The notes below the pieces were generated by a model. That model was not told the origin of the DNA and did no database searches. It was given only the letters and a program-made list of their open reading frames with translations. The position numbers and the translations under genes were made by a program. From Bacteroidia bacterium (lineage in GTDB: Bacteria; Bacteroidota; Bacteroidia; Chitinophagales; Saprospiraceae): a stretch of 64,000 nucleotides of DNA. Within the stretch, counting starts at the first letter, position 1. Each line of letters starts with the position of its first letter. This document shows positions 17,205 to 26,644 of this stretch, piece by piece. The stretch is taken from NCBI GenBank assembly GCA_030429045.1, contig JAUIEA010000003.1, positions 17,855-81,854 of the forward strand, written 5' to 3'.

Positions 17205-18848
17205 ATGCGTCTGATCAGTCTTCTCTTCTTTGTCTGTGCCTGGCTTCCCTCATTCGGTCAGGGATTACCGCCTACCGGTGATCTGGAATCCCCCTATCAG
17301 GCCATCTACCAGCATCTCTATTATCTCCAACCGGAAACCAGTGACCCGGCGAAGGCATCCGAGGCCCTGGCCCAGGTCGGAGATTCGGCCACCATGGTTC
17401 GGCTGGCCATCCAGCTCAAGCAGGTCCTGGACGGTAATGGCTACTTTGTCTATCTGGAAAAACTGCCCCGGGATCCGCAGTATCGCGATACACTTACCCG
17501 GAGCGCAACCTATTCACCATTTCCGGAAGAGAATCCCTTGATCTTTGTCTCGGAAGAAAATGGCATCTGGCGGTACAGTGAGGAGACTGTCAAGGCCATC
17601 CCTGACATGCACCGTCACCTATATCCATTCGGAGTAGACCGACTGGTCAACTGGTTTGGCCAGAATGCGGAGCACAGTTTTCTGGGATTGTTCACCTGGC
17701 AATGGATCGGATTGCTGCTCCTTCCCGTCATCCTGTTTCTCCTCTACTGGCTGATCTATTTTTTCCTGTTTCCCATCATGCGCAGCCTGGCGCATCGTTT
17801 TGATGTGGATGACATCACCGACCAGACCAGTCTTCGCCATGCGGATCGCTACCTGACACTCTGGATCCTGGTCAAAGTCGCCATCCTGGCCATCCCCCTC
17901 TTGCAACTCCCCGTCCGCGTGAATGAATGGATGCTACATGGACTTCGGATCACTTCCTGGATTTTCGTTCTGCTATTGGGCCTTCGCATCCTGGATCTGG
18001 TTTTTGTCTATGTCCGGAAAGCAGCCGAAAAAACGGATACCAAAACGGATGACCAGCTGGTGCCTATCCTGCGAAAGACCTTTCAGATCATCCTGGTCTT
18101 TCTCATCCTGGTACCCATTCTGCGCCTCCTGGAAGTGAATCTCACCGCCTTGATTGCCGGCCTGTCCATTGGCGGTATTGCCGTGGCACTGGCAGCCCAG
18201 GATACCGTCAAAAACCTGATCAGCTCAGCACTCATCTTTTTTGACAAGCCCTTCCAGATAGGCGATTATATTCTTGCCGGCGGAGTGGAAGGCACAGTGG
18301 TGGAGATCGGCTTCCGGTCGACCCGAATGATGACCATTGACAGTTCCATCATTTCCATCCCGAACAGCAATATGATCAATGACAATATTGTCAATCTTGG
18401 TCTTCGTCAATATCGCCTGGTTCACTTCATGATCGGGGTGGTGTACAGCACACCTGCCGACCAGATCCAACGCTTTATTGATTCCCTGCGGGATATGGCC
18501 CAGTCTCATCCGGACACCCGAAAGGACCTGATCTTCATCTACCTGCACGAACTGAACAATTCCAGCATTGACATTCGCTTTCGGGTTCCGGTGGTGGTGC
18601 CGGATTTCAAGAATGAGTTGATCGTCCGGGAGGAATTGGTGATGGGCATTATCCGCCTGGCTCACGAGGCCGGGATCAGCTTTGCCTTCCCGAGTCAGTC
18701 ACTCTATGTGGAGAGCTTCCCCGGTCAGGATCCCAATCCGGGTGCACCGGTCCCCGATCCGCAGGATTGGCAGGAGATCGAACGTTCCTGGCTGGTCAAA
18801 TTGCAGGATCGATGGACCACCAGCCGGGATGCCAGACCAAAGGAATGA
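17205..18848 (+). CDS. Mechanosensitive ion channel (MscS family)
   Basis: GLSIGGIAVALAAQDTVKNLISSALIFFDKPFQIGDYI..VEIGFRSTRMMTIDSSIISIPNSNM. Confidence 0.9.
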   Translation: MRLISLLFFVCAWLPSFGQGLPPTGDLESPYQAIYQHLYYLQPETSDPAKASEALAQVGDSATMVRLAIQLKQVLDGNGYFVYLEKLPRDPQYRDTLTRSATYSPFPEENPLIFVSEENGIWRYSEETVKAIPDMHRHLYPFGVDRLVNWFGQNAEHSFLGLFTWQWIGLLLLPVILFLLYWLIYFFLFPIMRSLAHRFDVDDITDQTSLRHADRYLTLWILVKVAILAIPLLQLPVRVNEWMLHGLRITSWIFVLLLGLRILDLVFVYVRKAAEKTDTKTDDQLVPILRKTFQIILVFLILVPILRLLEVNLTALIAGLSIGGIAVALAAQDTVKNLISSALIFFDKPFQIGDYILAGGVEGTVVEIGFRSTRMMTIDSSIISIPNSNMINDNIVNLGLRQYRLVHFMIGVVYSTPADQIQRFIDSLRDMAQSHPDTRKDLIFIYLHELNNSSIDIRFRVPVVVPDFKNELIVREELVMGIIRLAHEAGISFAFPSQSLYVESFPGQDPNPGAPVPDPQDWQEIERSWLVKLQDRWTTSRDARPKE

Positions 18849-18850
18849 TG

Positions 18851-18858
18851 TACCTTTG
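18851..18858 (+). promoter_or_regulatory. -7 box TACCTTTG
   Basis: Exact TAnnTTTG, 23 nt upstream of ATG 18882. Confidence 0.5.
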
Positions 18859-18881
18859 CACCATACTTAACCCCTACGATC

Positions 18882-19472
18882 ATGGCATTCGAATTTTTTA
18901 AAAAATGGTTTGGCAAGGCTCAGGAAGAATTGAGCGAAGAAATGGCTGAGGCCAAGGAACACGCCAAGGCGCTTCGTGAGAAGGCAAAGGAATGGGCTGA
19001 CAAGACAGAAGAAATGATGGAAGAGGCTGGTAAGGCTGCTGCAGAGACAGGTGAGCGGATGGCCACCAAAGCCAAGGCCTGGGCCGAAGAAGCGGGTGAG
19101 GCAACCGAAAAGATGGCCGGGCAGGCAAAGGAAGCAGCAAAAAAAGCCTGGGACGAAGCTTCTGAAGTCACCGAAAAAGTCACGGAGAAGGCCACAGAGG
19201 CTGCCAAAAAAGCCATGGAAGAGGCTGAAGAGCTCACCGAGAAAGTGGTCACGAACGCAAAGGAGTGGGCCGACAAAACAGAAGACACCCTGGAGGAATG
19301 GGCGGATAAAGCCAAGGCAACTGCCAAGGACATGGCCGAAAAGGCCAAAGATGCTGCTGAGGACGTGACCGAAAAGGTAGAAGACATGGTCCAGGGAAAG
19401 GAGGCGGACGAAACGCCTGCAACCGACACCAATCCGGAACCACCTGCCGATCAGACCCCGCCTGTCGCTTAA
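18882..19472 (+). CDS. Ala/Glu/Lys/Thr-rich amphipathic helical repeat protein (LEA group 3/apolipoprotein-like)
   Basis: 196 aa of repeated AKEWADKTEE.., AKAWAEEAGEATEKMAGQAKEAAKKAW.. units; no TM. Confidence 0.6.
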   Translation: MAFEFFKKWFGKAQEELSEEMAEAKEHAKALREKAKEWADKTEEMMEEAGKAAAETGERMATKAKAWAEEAGEATEKMAGQAKEAAKKAWDEASEVTEKVTEKATEAAKKAMEEAEELTEKVVTNAKEWADKTEDTLEEWADKAKATAKDMAEKAKDAAEDVTEKVEDMVQGKEADETPATDTNPEPPADQTPPVA

Positions 19473-19501
19473 CGGCTCCACGTATTTCCTGTATCGATCC
19501 G

Positions 19502-19552
19502 GCCCGAATCCGTCAGCTGCATACAGGTAGCTAACGGATTCGGGCTATTTTT
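19502..19552 (+). terminator. Terminator hairpin
   Basis: GCCCGAATCCGT...ACGGATTCGGGC TATTTTT. Confidence 0.7.
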
Positions 19553-19575
19553 ACGCCCAGCCCACCCAAGTCGTT

Positions 19576-21180
19576 GTGCCCACACCTGATCTACATCCTG
19601 TTTCACGCCGTTGGGAGTTCACCCTCCTCTTCCTGATCGGAGCGCTGACCCTTCCCGCCCTGCTGATCAATCTGGGGGACCATACCTTCATCGATGATGA
19701 AGGCATCCGGTCTCTGGTGGCTTTTGAAATGATGGAATCGGGAGATTACATTCATACGACCATGAATGATGAGGCCTATTATAAAAAGCCTCCCCTCTAC
19801 AACTGGGTTCTCGTCGCTGCATTTACCATCACCGGATCTGTCAATGAATGGTCTGCTCGCCTGCCAACGGTCCTGTTTCTCCTCACCTTCCTGGTTCTGA
19901 TCTTCTTCGCCATACGTAGGGCCACCGGAGATACCACCATGGCTTTTGTGGTTGCCGCCCTGACCCTGACCAGTGGTCGGATCCTCTTCTGGGACTCCTT
20001 CCTCGGCCTGATCGACATGGCCTTTTCCATGACCATCTTCGGGCTGTTTCTCTGGTTGTATTTTCGCTACCGATCCAGGCAATGGTTTGCCTATTTCATC
20101 GGGGCCTGGCTCATTGCAGCCATTGCCTTTCTCCTCAAGGGCCTTCCGGCAGTGGTCTTTCTGGGACTGTCGATCACCGCACATCTGTTGAGTGAGAAAC
20201 AATGGAAAAAACTGTTCCATCCCGGGCAGTTTATGGGTGCCGTCCTCTTTCTTCTCCTTGTAGGTGGGTATTACTGGTTGCGACTGGAAGGCGCTGACCC
20301 GGAAACGGTTTTCGGAACCTTGTTTACGGAGTCCGCTCAACGAACACCTACCCACCACGGAATCGGCAAGGTGTTATTGCACATCCTGACCTTCCCCTTC
20401 GAGATGACCTATCATTTTCTGCCCTGGTCCCTGCTTCTCCTGTTTCTATTTCCAATTCGCTCGTTATGGACCCGGTTGGAACACCCTTTTGTCCGGTTCA
20501 ACCTGTTGATGATCGCGGCGAATATTCCGATCTACTGGATCAGCCCGGACGTGTTCCCGCGATACCTGCTGATGTTTGTCCCGATGTTTTCCCTGATCGG
20601 ATATGTGCTGTACACCACCGCCTCCGACCGTCCCAGGAGGCTCTTCTATGCACTGCTTGCCACGGTGGCTGTACTGATCTCCCTGGCTTCCTGGACGCCA
20701 CTCATCCTGGAGCAAACCCGGGACATGGCACACGTCCTGCCCAAAACCCTGCTTTTGATGGGCCTGACCATCATCCCCGCAGTCGCCGTCTTGCGGCGCA
20801 GGGATCTTCTGCTCTGTGGTCTGGTGGTCCAATTGCTCACCTTGCGCCTGGCCTTTGACTGGTTTGTCATTCCGGATCGGATCGCAAATGACTTCGGCAC
20901 CGAAGTCCGCGAGGATGCCCGCCGTATCGGTCATCGGTATAAAGACAGACCCCTGGTCTATCTCGATGAAGCGCTAGCTTCTCCGACCACCTGGTTTTAT
21001 CTGAGCACCGCGCGGGGAAAGATCACCCCGGTCGCGCCCTCACCTCCCGCCCCCGGTCAGGCCTTTATCGTGCCCCGGTACACCAACCTGCCTCCGGGAG
21101 TGATCATTACAGATACCATGCATATCCGTCATGTAGATGATCGGTTTGTGCTGATTTGTGAAATGCCCGTCTCTAACTGA
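19576..21180 (+). CDS. Polytopic glycosyltransferase, family 39/83 (ArnT-like)
   Basis: DDEGIRSLVAFEMMESGDYIHTTMNDEAYYKKPPLYNWV, many TM segments. Confidence 0.8.
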   Translation: MPTPDLHPVSRRWEFTLLFLIGALTLPALLINLGDHTFIDDEGIRSLVAFEMMESGDYIHTTMNDEAYYKKPPLYNWVLVAAFTITGSVNEWSARLPTVLFLLTFLVLIFFAIRRATGDTTMAFVVAALTLTSGRILFWDSFLGLIDMAFSMTIFGLFLWLYFRYRSRQWFAYFIGAWLIAAIAFLLKGLPAVVFLGLSITAHLLSEKQWKKLFHPGQFMGAVLFLLLVGGYYWLRLEGADPETVFGTLFTESAQRTPTHHGIGKVLLHILTFPFEMTYHFLPWSLLLLFLFPIRSLWTRLEHPFVRFNLLMIAANIPIYWISPDVFPRYLLMFVPMFSLIGYVLYTTASDRPRRLFYALLATVAVLISLASWTPLILEQTRDMAHVLPKTLLLMGLTIIPAVAVLRRRDLLLCGLVVQLLTLRLAFDWFVIPDRIANDFGTEVREDARRIGHRYKDRPLVYLDEALASPTTWFYLSTARGKITPVAPSPPAPGQAFIVPRYTNLPPGVIITDTMHIRHVDDRFVLICEMPVSN

Positions 21181-21187
21181 TTGAACT

Positions 21188-22150
21188 ATGCGACCCTACC
21201 TCTCTGTCATCGTCTGCGTCTATAATGAAGTCGAGAACATTCGCCCCCTGGTGGACAAGATTCGCCAGGACCTTCAAGACCTCGATTACGAACTGATCTA
21301 TGTGGATGACGGATCGACCGACGGAACAGTGGCTGCCCTGAAGGAGGTGATGTTTGATCGCCTCCGGGTTGTCGAGTTGAGAAAGAATTATGGGCAAAGT
21401 GCTGCCCTGGCCGCCGGGATCAATGAAGCAAGGGGGACCTATCTCGCCACCCTGGACGGAGATCTTCAAAACGACCCGGTGGATATCCCCATGATGCTGA
21501 CCATGGCAGAACGGGAAGAGTGGGACCTGGTCGCCGGCATTCGTGCAAATCGACAAGACGGGATGATCCTTCGGAAGATCCCCAGCAAAATTGCCAATGC
21601 CATCATCCGCCAGAGTACGGGGATCCATATCAAGGATTATGGCTGCACCCTGAAAGTCTTTAAAAGTGATGTTGCCAAGGATATGGGATTGTATGGCGAG
21701 TTGCATCGTTTCATTCCTGTCCTGGCCAGCCTGGAAGGGGCCCGTATCACCCAGGTGGATGTGCATCACCACCCGAGGATCCACGGGGTCTCCAAATACG
21801 GGATCGGACGGACGTTTCGGGTGATCAGCGACTTGTTGCTGATGGTCTTCTTCCGCCGTTACCTCCAAAAACCCATGCACCTGTTTGGCACGGCAGGGGT
21901 CATTGCCTTCGGCATCGGGGTGTTGATCAATCTCTATCTGCTTGCCTTGAAAGTAATGGGCCATGACATCTGGGGCAAGCCCCTCCTGATCCTCGGCGTA
22001 TTGCTGGTCATTGGAGGCATTCAGTTCATTACCATCGGGATCATTGTGGAGATCATGATGCGCACCTATTACGAGTCACAGAACAAAACGGTGTACAAGG
22101 TGAGGCGCATCATCCAATCCGATGCAGACCGGGCCCATGGAAACGAGTAG
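21188..22150 (+). CDS. Glycosyltransferase family 2 (polyprenyl-phosphate sugar synthase-like)
   Basis: LSVIVCVYNEVENIRPLV, YVDDGSTDGT, ATLDGDLQNDP; two C-terminal TM segments. Confidence 0.88.
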   Translation: MRPYLSVIVCVYNEVENIRPLVDKIRQDLQDLDYELIYVDDGSTDGTVAALKEVMFDRLRVVELRKNYGQSAALAAGINEARGTYLATLDGDLQNDPVDIPMMLTMAEREEWDLVAGIRANRQDGMILRKIPSKIANAIIRQSTGIHIKDYGCTLKVFKSDVAKDMGLYGELHRFIPVLASLEGARITQVDVHHHPRIHGVSKYGIGRTFRVISDLLLMVFFRRYLQKPMHLFGTAGVIAFGIGVLINLYLLALKVMGHDIWGKPLLILGVLLVIGGIQFITIGIIVEIMMRTYYESQNKTVYKVRRIIQSDADRAHGNE

Positions 22151-23012
22151 ACCTCTCTGGCAAAAACGGCTTCTTTTTGCAGGAAAAGTGGCTTTGTCGG
22201 TCACTGCGCTGATCATCGTTTATCAGAAAATTGATATGCGCCAGTTGGTGGATCTGCTCCGGAACGGGCAATGGTGGTGGTTCCTGCCGGCACTGCTGTT
22301 CTTCACCAGCTCCCAGGTCGCCTCGGCCTTCCGGCTGAACACCCTCTTTCGCCATATCGGGCTAAACCTTTCCGAGCGGACCAATCTGCGCCTCTACTGG
22401 CTGGGTATGTATTACAATCTCCTGCTGCCTGGTGGCATCGGCGGGGATGCCTATAAAGTGGTGGTCCTGCGCAAGCGAAATGTTGTCGCTACCCGCGATC
22501 TGGTCCTGGCCTCTCTGGCTGACCGGGCCTTCGGACTGCTGGCGCTGGTCAGTCTCGCCCTGGTCCTGGTCTGGTATCTGCCACCACTGTTTTCCGCCCA
22601 ATCCTGGATCCTCCTCCTGGTCCCCATCCTGATCCTGATCGCCTGGTGGGTGGTCCGCTGGATCCAACCAGCCATCAGCCCGGCCTTTAGGATCGTCCTG
22701 GGATGGTCTTTCCTGGTCCAGGGCTTGCAAGTCTGTGCCGTACTCTGCCTGCTGTTGATGATCGGGCAGCCATTGCCCTGGCTGGGCTTTATCGTGCTCT
22801 TTCTGGCCTCCAGTGTACTGGCAGCCTTGCCCCTGAGCTATGGAGGAGCCGGTGCTCGAGAAATCGCATTCTTCTATGGTGCTACCTGGCTTGGCCTTGC
22901 AGAGGCGCCGGCTGTCGCCATCAGTGTCCTGTTCTACCTGATGACCCTCCTTGTCTCCCTCTCCGGGATGTCCTTCAGCTTCCGCGATTGGGAGGATATG
23001 CAGGCAGCCTAG
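22137..23012 (+). CDS. Flippase-like/lysylphosphatidylglycerol synthase TM-domain protein (UPF0104)
   Basis: NTLFRHIGLNLSERTNLRLYWLGMYYNLLLPGGIGGDAYK; ALPLSYGGAGAREIAF. Confidence 0.8.
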   Translation: METSRPLWQKRLLFAGKVALSVTALIIVYQKIDMRQLVDLLRNGQWWWFLPALLFFTSSQVASAFRLNTLFRHIGLNLSERTNLRLYWLGMYYNLLLPGGIGGDAYKVVVLRKRNVVATRDLVLASLADRAFGLLALVSLALVLVWYLPPLFSAQSWILLLVPILILIAWWVVRWIQPAISPAFRIVLGWSFLVQGLQVCAVLCLLLMIGQPLPWLGFIVLFLASSVLAALPLSYGGAGAREIAFFYGATWLGLAEAPAVAISVLFYLMTLLVSLSGMSFSFRDWEDMQAA

Positions 23013-23105
23013 TTTGCCATCTTCAGGGGCTTCAAAAAGAGAACCCCTGAGATGCAGCTGCATGCAGGGGTTCATCGGTTTTCATGAAGCAATGATCCGT
23101 CCAGA

Positions 23106-24062
23106 TTATCCGGGAGACTTCCCTCCCTGGAGAAAATCAGTATATTCTTTAAAGGCATCAAAATCTCCTTTGGCCAGCAGGTCCGCCTGTTTGGGCCAGG
23201 TTCCGGGATCATGGATGCGATAGCGATCGCCGGCAGCGTCCAGGATCTCCTGCAGTCTGGCAACAGATGCCGAAGCGAGGTCGCTCCAATTCCGGATGCC
23301 CCCGTCTTTCAGCAGTTGTTCGATCTTCGGACCCACCCCTTCCACGACTTTCAAGTCATTGGGATTTGAGGGTGTTGCCTTTGCCCGTTTGAGCGCTGCG
23401 GGGTTGGTCATTTTCGTCTGAAAGAGGGCGGCTGCCTGACCGACCCAATTATCCCGGGCGATACGTCCCGGGAAAAACTCGATGGCCCGGGTGACCTGCT
23501 CGACAAGGTCGTCATCAAACTGGCTGATCTGTTCAAATGTGTAGAGATCCAGCGCATTCAGTTTTTTCTCAATAAATGGGCCGACGCCATTGATCAGTTT
23601 CAGATCATCTTTATCCGCAGCAGTGGCCTTGGTGATCCGGGTCCCCATGGCTGCGCTGAGTGCCTGTTTTGCAGCACCTGCCTCCCCGCCTTCTTTCTTT
23701 CCAGTGGGTGACTTGGCCTTGCCCTCGACCTTTTCCTGCAGGGTATAGATATCTGCTCGCAACTGACCCTTTTCTTCCTCGCAGGTATGAAACTTCTTCC
23801 TGAAGTTGTCTGCCTCCATATTGGCCCGATGCAGGTCTTCCTCGGTGTTGGCCAGCTTGATCCTGGTCTCATCCAACTCCTTACTCACACGATTGAGGGT
23901 GGTCAGGGTTCCTGTCAATTCCGTACGTAGTTCCTCCAGTCGACGTCGCCAGTAGAGCCACCCGGTGATCAGGCCGATCAGAAAGGCGACAAACAGAAAC
24001 AGGAGAACCAGGAGACTGTCCCGAATGCTCATTTGGGTGAACAGGTCCGTCAAAAAATCCAT
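23106..24062 (-). CDS. Membrane-anchored coiled-coil protein with tandem helix-hairpin-helix domains
   Basis: N-terminal TM then WRRR, coiled coil, two HhH motifs: DLKLINGVGPFIEKKLNAL and DLKVVEGVGPKIEQLLKDGGI. Confidence 0.7.
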   Translation of the reverse strand: MDFLTDLFTQMSIRDSLLVLLFLFVAFLIGLITGWLYWRRRLEELRTELTGTLTTLNRVSKELDETRIKLANTEEDLHRANMEADNFRKKFHTCEEEKGQLRADIYTLQEKVEGKAKSPTGKKEGGEAGAAKQALSAAMGTRITKATAADKDDLKLINGVGPFIEKKLNALDLYTFEQISQFDDDLVEQVTRAIEFFPGRIARDNWVGQAAALFQTKMTNPAALKRAKATPSNPNDLKVVEGVGPKIEQLLKDGGIRNWSDLASASVARLQEILDAAGDRYRIHDPGTWPKQADLLAKGDFDAFKEYTDFLQGGKSPG

Positions 24063-24079
24063 GCGTTCAGGTTTTTCGG

Positions 24080-24988
24080 TTAGTTGATGCTCAGGTTGAC
24101 ACGGCGGTTCTTCGCACGCCCGGCCTCCGTGTCATTTGCGGCTACAGGCTCACGCTCTCCGGCTGAAGCAATCTTGAATTTGGCTTTTACGCCTCTTTGC
24201 TCCAGGTATTTGCGGACAGATTGAGCGCGTCTTCGACCCAGATCCAGGTTGTACGCTTCACTACTCAGGGCGTCTGTATGCCCTGTGATGGTCAGGGTTT
24301 TTTCAGGATGCAGGTTGAAATAGATCTTGAGGCTGTCCGCATAGGCTTCAAAGGTGGCATTCGGCTGAAAAATATCCGAATTACGACCGAAATTGGCCCC
24401 TGAGAAATTCATGTTGGTAAAGGTGAATGCATCTGCGGCCGGAGCGGGTGTCGCCCCCTCTCCAGCCCCTTCTGCTGAAGTGGCAGCTGTGATCTGATCC
24501 CGAACACCAAATCGGATCGGGTAACTGAGGTCTTCATCTTCCAGCTGGAGGTAATCCAGGCCGATCCGACTCTCCGCAATACCCCGGTTCACCAACAGCT
24601 GACGGACGGATGCCGCCCTGGCCAACCCGAGATTCTCAAAGAAACCGGATGTTTTTCCCTCCTCAGATGCTCGAAAAGCCCCCGTGAGGGTCAATCCAAG
24701 ATCAGGATTGAGGGTCATCCAGGAGGCGATTGAATCGAGGAAGAGATGATTGGAAGCAGTGAGATCCGGCTGGACAGCATCTCCGGTAAAGGCCAGCTGT
24801 TCAAACCCTTTCATCACCAGATCCTCTCCCTGATATAACCCGAGATCCATGGCCCGGGTGGATGCCTCGTCCTTCTCTGTCGGCGGAGGCGAATCATCAC
24901 AATGGTGCTTGATCTCGCAGACATACCAATATCGACATAGGATCGCCCAGAGCAGAAAGATCAGAAACCCGTTGATCAAAATGCGCAT
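24080..24988 (-). CDS. OmpA-family protein with N-terminal TM anchor
   Basis: C-terminal TLTITGHTDALSSEAYNLDLGRRRAQSVRKYLEQRGV..NRRVNLSIN; degenerate first OmpA-like module. Confidence 0.85.
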   Translation of the reverse strand: MRILINGFLIFLLWAILCRYWYVCEIKHHCDDSPPPTEKDEASTRAMDLGLYQGEDLVMKGFEQLAFTGDAVQPDLTASNHLFLDSIASWMTLNPDLGLTLTGAFRASEEGKTSGFFENLGLARAASVRQLLVNRGIAESRIGLDYLQLEDEDLSYPIRFGVRDQITAATSAEGAGEGATPAPAADAFTFTNMNFSGANFGRNSDIFQPNATFEAYADSLKIYFNLHPEKTLTITGHTDALSSEAYNLDLGRRRAQSVRKYLEQRGVKAKFKIASAGEREPVAANDTEAGRAKNRRVNLSIN

Positions 24989-25073
24989 AGCGGGAGGATT
25001 TAGAATATTTGGTTGAATGTAATAAGTTCATCCTCAATCACCAAATGAAATACTGACTTTCAGTTGTAAATCC

Positions 25074-25199
25074 TTAGAATCGCTCAAAAGACACCTCACA
25101 AACGATATCCTGCCCGTACCAGTCATTATATTCCACAGCAACTGGTCTGCCCTGATAAAATAATCGCCTCATCCGCGATTTCATCAGCGCAAAATTCAT
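25074..25199 (-). CDS. Possible small ORF or gene remnant
   Basis: MNFALMKSRMRRLFYQGRPVAVEYNDWYGQDIVCEVSFERF, 41 aa, below the ORF-track size cutoff. Confidence 0.3.
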   Translation of the reverse strand: MNFALMKSRMRRLFYQGRPVAVEYNDWYGQDIVCEVSFERF

Positions 25200-25669
25200 G
25201 GTCCCCGATCTCTCCGGATGTGGTCGGACTGCCCGTCAGTGAAGCAGGCCCATTGCGCCAGCCCCCCCTGGTCAACTCCACTTGTTTGCTGGAACGACGA
25301 TGCTCAACATTATGGACGATCGCTGGATTGTGCCCACCCATTATCCGGATCTCCATGCGCTTCTCCTGATTATGCCTTTCCTGTTGGTTGGCATTTCTTG
25401 GCTCATCTGTCAGCACGGGTGGGTGGCTGCCGCCTGCTGATCAGCTGACTCGACCGCTGCCTTGCTTGCCGGCTCACCTTCACGGATGCCTTCCAAAGCA
25501 GGTGCACAATCTGGATGAGACAACATCAGGAAAAGGATCGGAATAAGAAGGTGGACATTCATGACAGAGGCGGTGAATTGATCTTGAAATTTCAACTTCA
25601 CCTTCCATCTCACCTTTGAAACAGACACTTACTCACTTTTTTTTACGTTCTTGACAGACCACTTCCTCC

Positions 25670-26608
25670 ATGAAAACGATCCGGAACATCCCCAACTCCT
25701 GGCAACCTGCAGCTCGGGGATTTGTCAGCTATCTCCAATTGGAAAAGGGATTGTCCTCCCACACGGTGGATGCCTATCTGCAAGATGTCAGCAAACTCGC
25801 GTCCTATCTGAACTCGACCGATCTAGCCGTTGCCCCTGCACAGATGACAATGGCACATCTCGAGGATTTTATCCGCCAGATCCATTCCATTGGTCTGGCT
25901 CGCACGACCCAGGCACGGATCGTTTCGGGAATGAAAGCGTTTTGCCAGTATCTGATCCTGGAAGAGATCCTCGATCACGATCCATCTTCCCTCCTGGAAG
26001 CCCCCGTTTTGGAACGAAAGATCCCGGATGTCCTGTCCATCGAAGAAATTGAAGCGATCCTCATGGCCATCGACCTGTCCCAGCCTTTTGGCCAGCGCGA
26101 CAGGGCCATGCTGGAAGTGCTGTATGCCTGCGGATTGCGGGTCAGTGAACTGACCGGATTGCGGATCGCCGACCTGTTCCTTGAAATTGGCTATATCAAG
26201 GTCATCGGTAAAAACAACAAGGAGCGCCTGATCCCCATCGGTGAGGAAGCCATCAAGCACCTGAACTATTACCTGACCGATATCCGGCAACACCAATCTG
26301 CCAAACCGGATGCCGATCATATCGTCTTTCTCAATCAGCGGGGCGGACAACTTTCCCGGGTGATGGTGTTTATGTTGATCAAGAAGCTCACTACACAGGC
26401 GGGAATTGCCAAAACTGTCAGCCCCCATACGTTCCGCCATTCCTTTGCCACCCATCTGGTTGAAGGCGGTGCCGACCTGCGCGCCGTCCAGGAAATGCTC
26501 GGACATGAATCCATAACGACAACTGAGATCTATACCCATCTGGATATGCGATACCTCAGGGAGACCATTCTTCGTTTTCACCCGGCAAATCGTTCTGCCT
26601 CATCCTGA
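25670..26608 (+). CDS. xerD: Site-specific tyrosine recombinase XerD
   Basis: LEVLYACGLRVSELTGLRIADL, SPHTFRHSFATHLVEGGADLRAVQEMLGHESITTTEIYTHLD. Confidence 0.9.
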   Translation: MKTIRNIPNSWQPAARGFVSYLQLEKGLSSHTVDAYLQDVSKLASYLNSTDLAVAPAQMTMAHLEDFIRQIHSIGLARTTQARIVSGMKAFCQYLILEEILDHDPSSLLEAPVLERKIPDVLSIEEIEAILMAIDLSQPFGQRDRAMLEVLYACGLRVSELTGLRIADLFLEIGYIKVIGKNNKERLIPIGEEAIKHLNYYLTDIRQHQSAKPDADHIVFLNQRGGQLSRVMVFMLIKKLTTQAGIAKTVSPHTFRHSFATHLVEGGADLRAVQEMLGHESITTTEIYTHLDMRYLRETILRFHPANRSASS

Positions 26609-26644
26609 TCGAATCCGATCACCGGTGTACTTTTGCCCAAACGA

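Noticed and set aside
18867-19481. 204-aa antisense ORF opposite the helical repeat gene
   Set aside because: Arises from low-complexity Ala/Glu/Lys codons on the plus strand; the product is a Phe/Leu/Cys-rich string with no plausible fold, and the plus-strand gene has a promoter box and regular helical repeats
25670-26608. Integrase marking a mobile element or integron
   Set aside because: Sequence reads as housekeeping XerD; no attachment sites, cassette array or phage genes nearby
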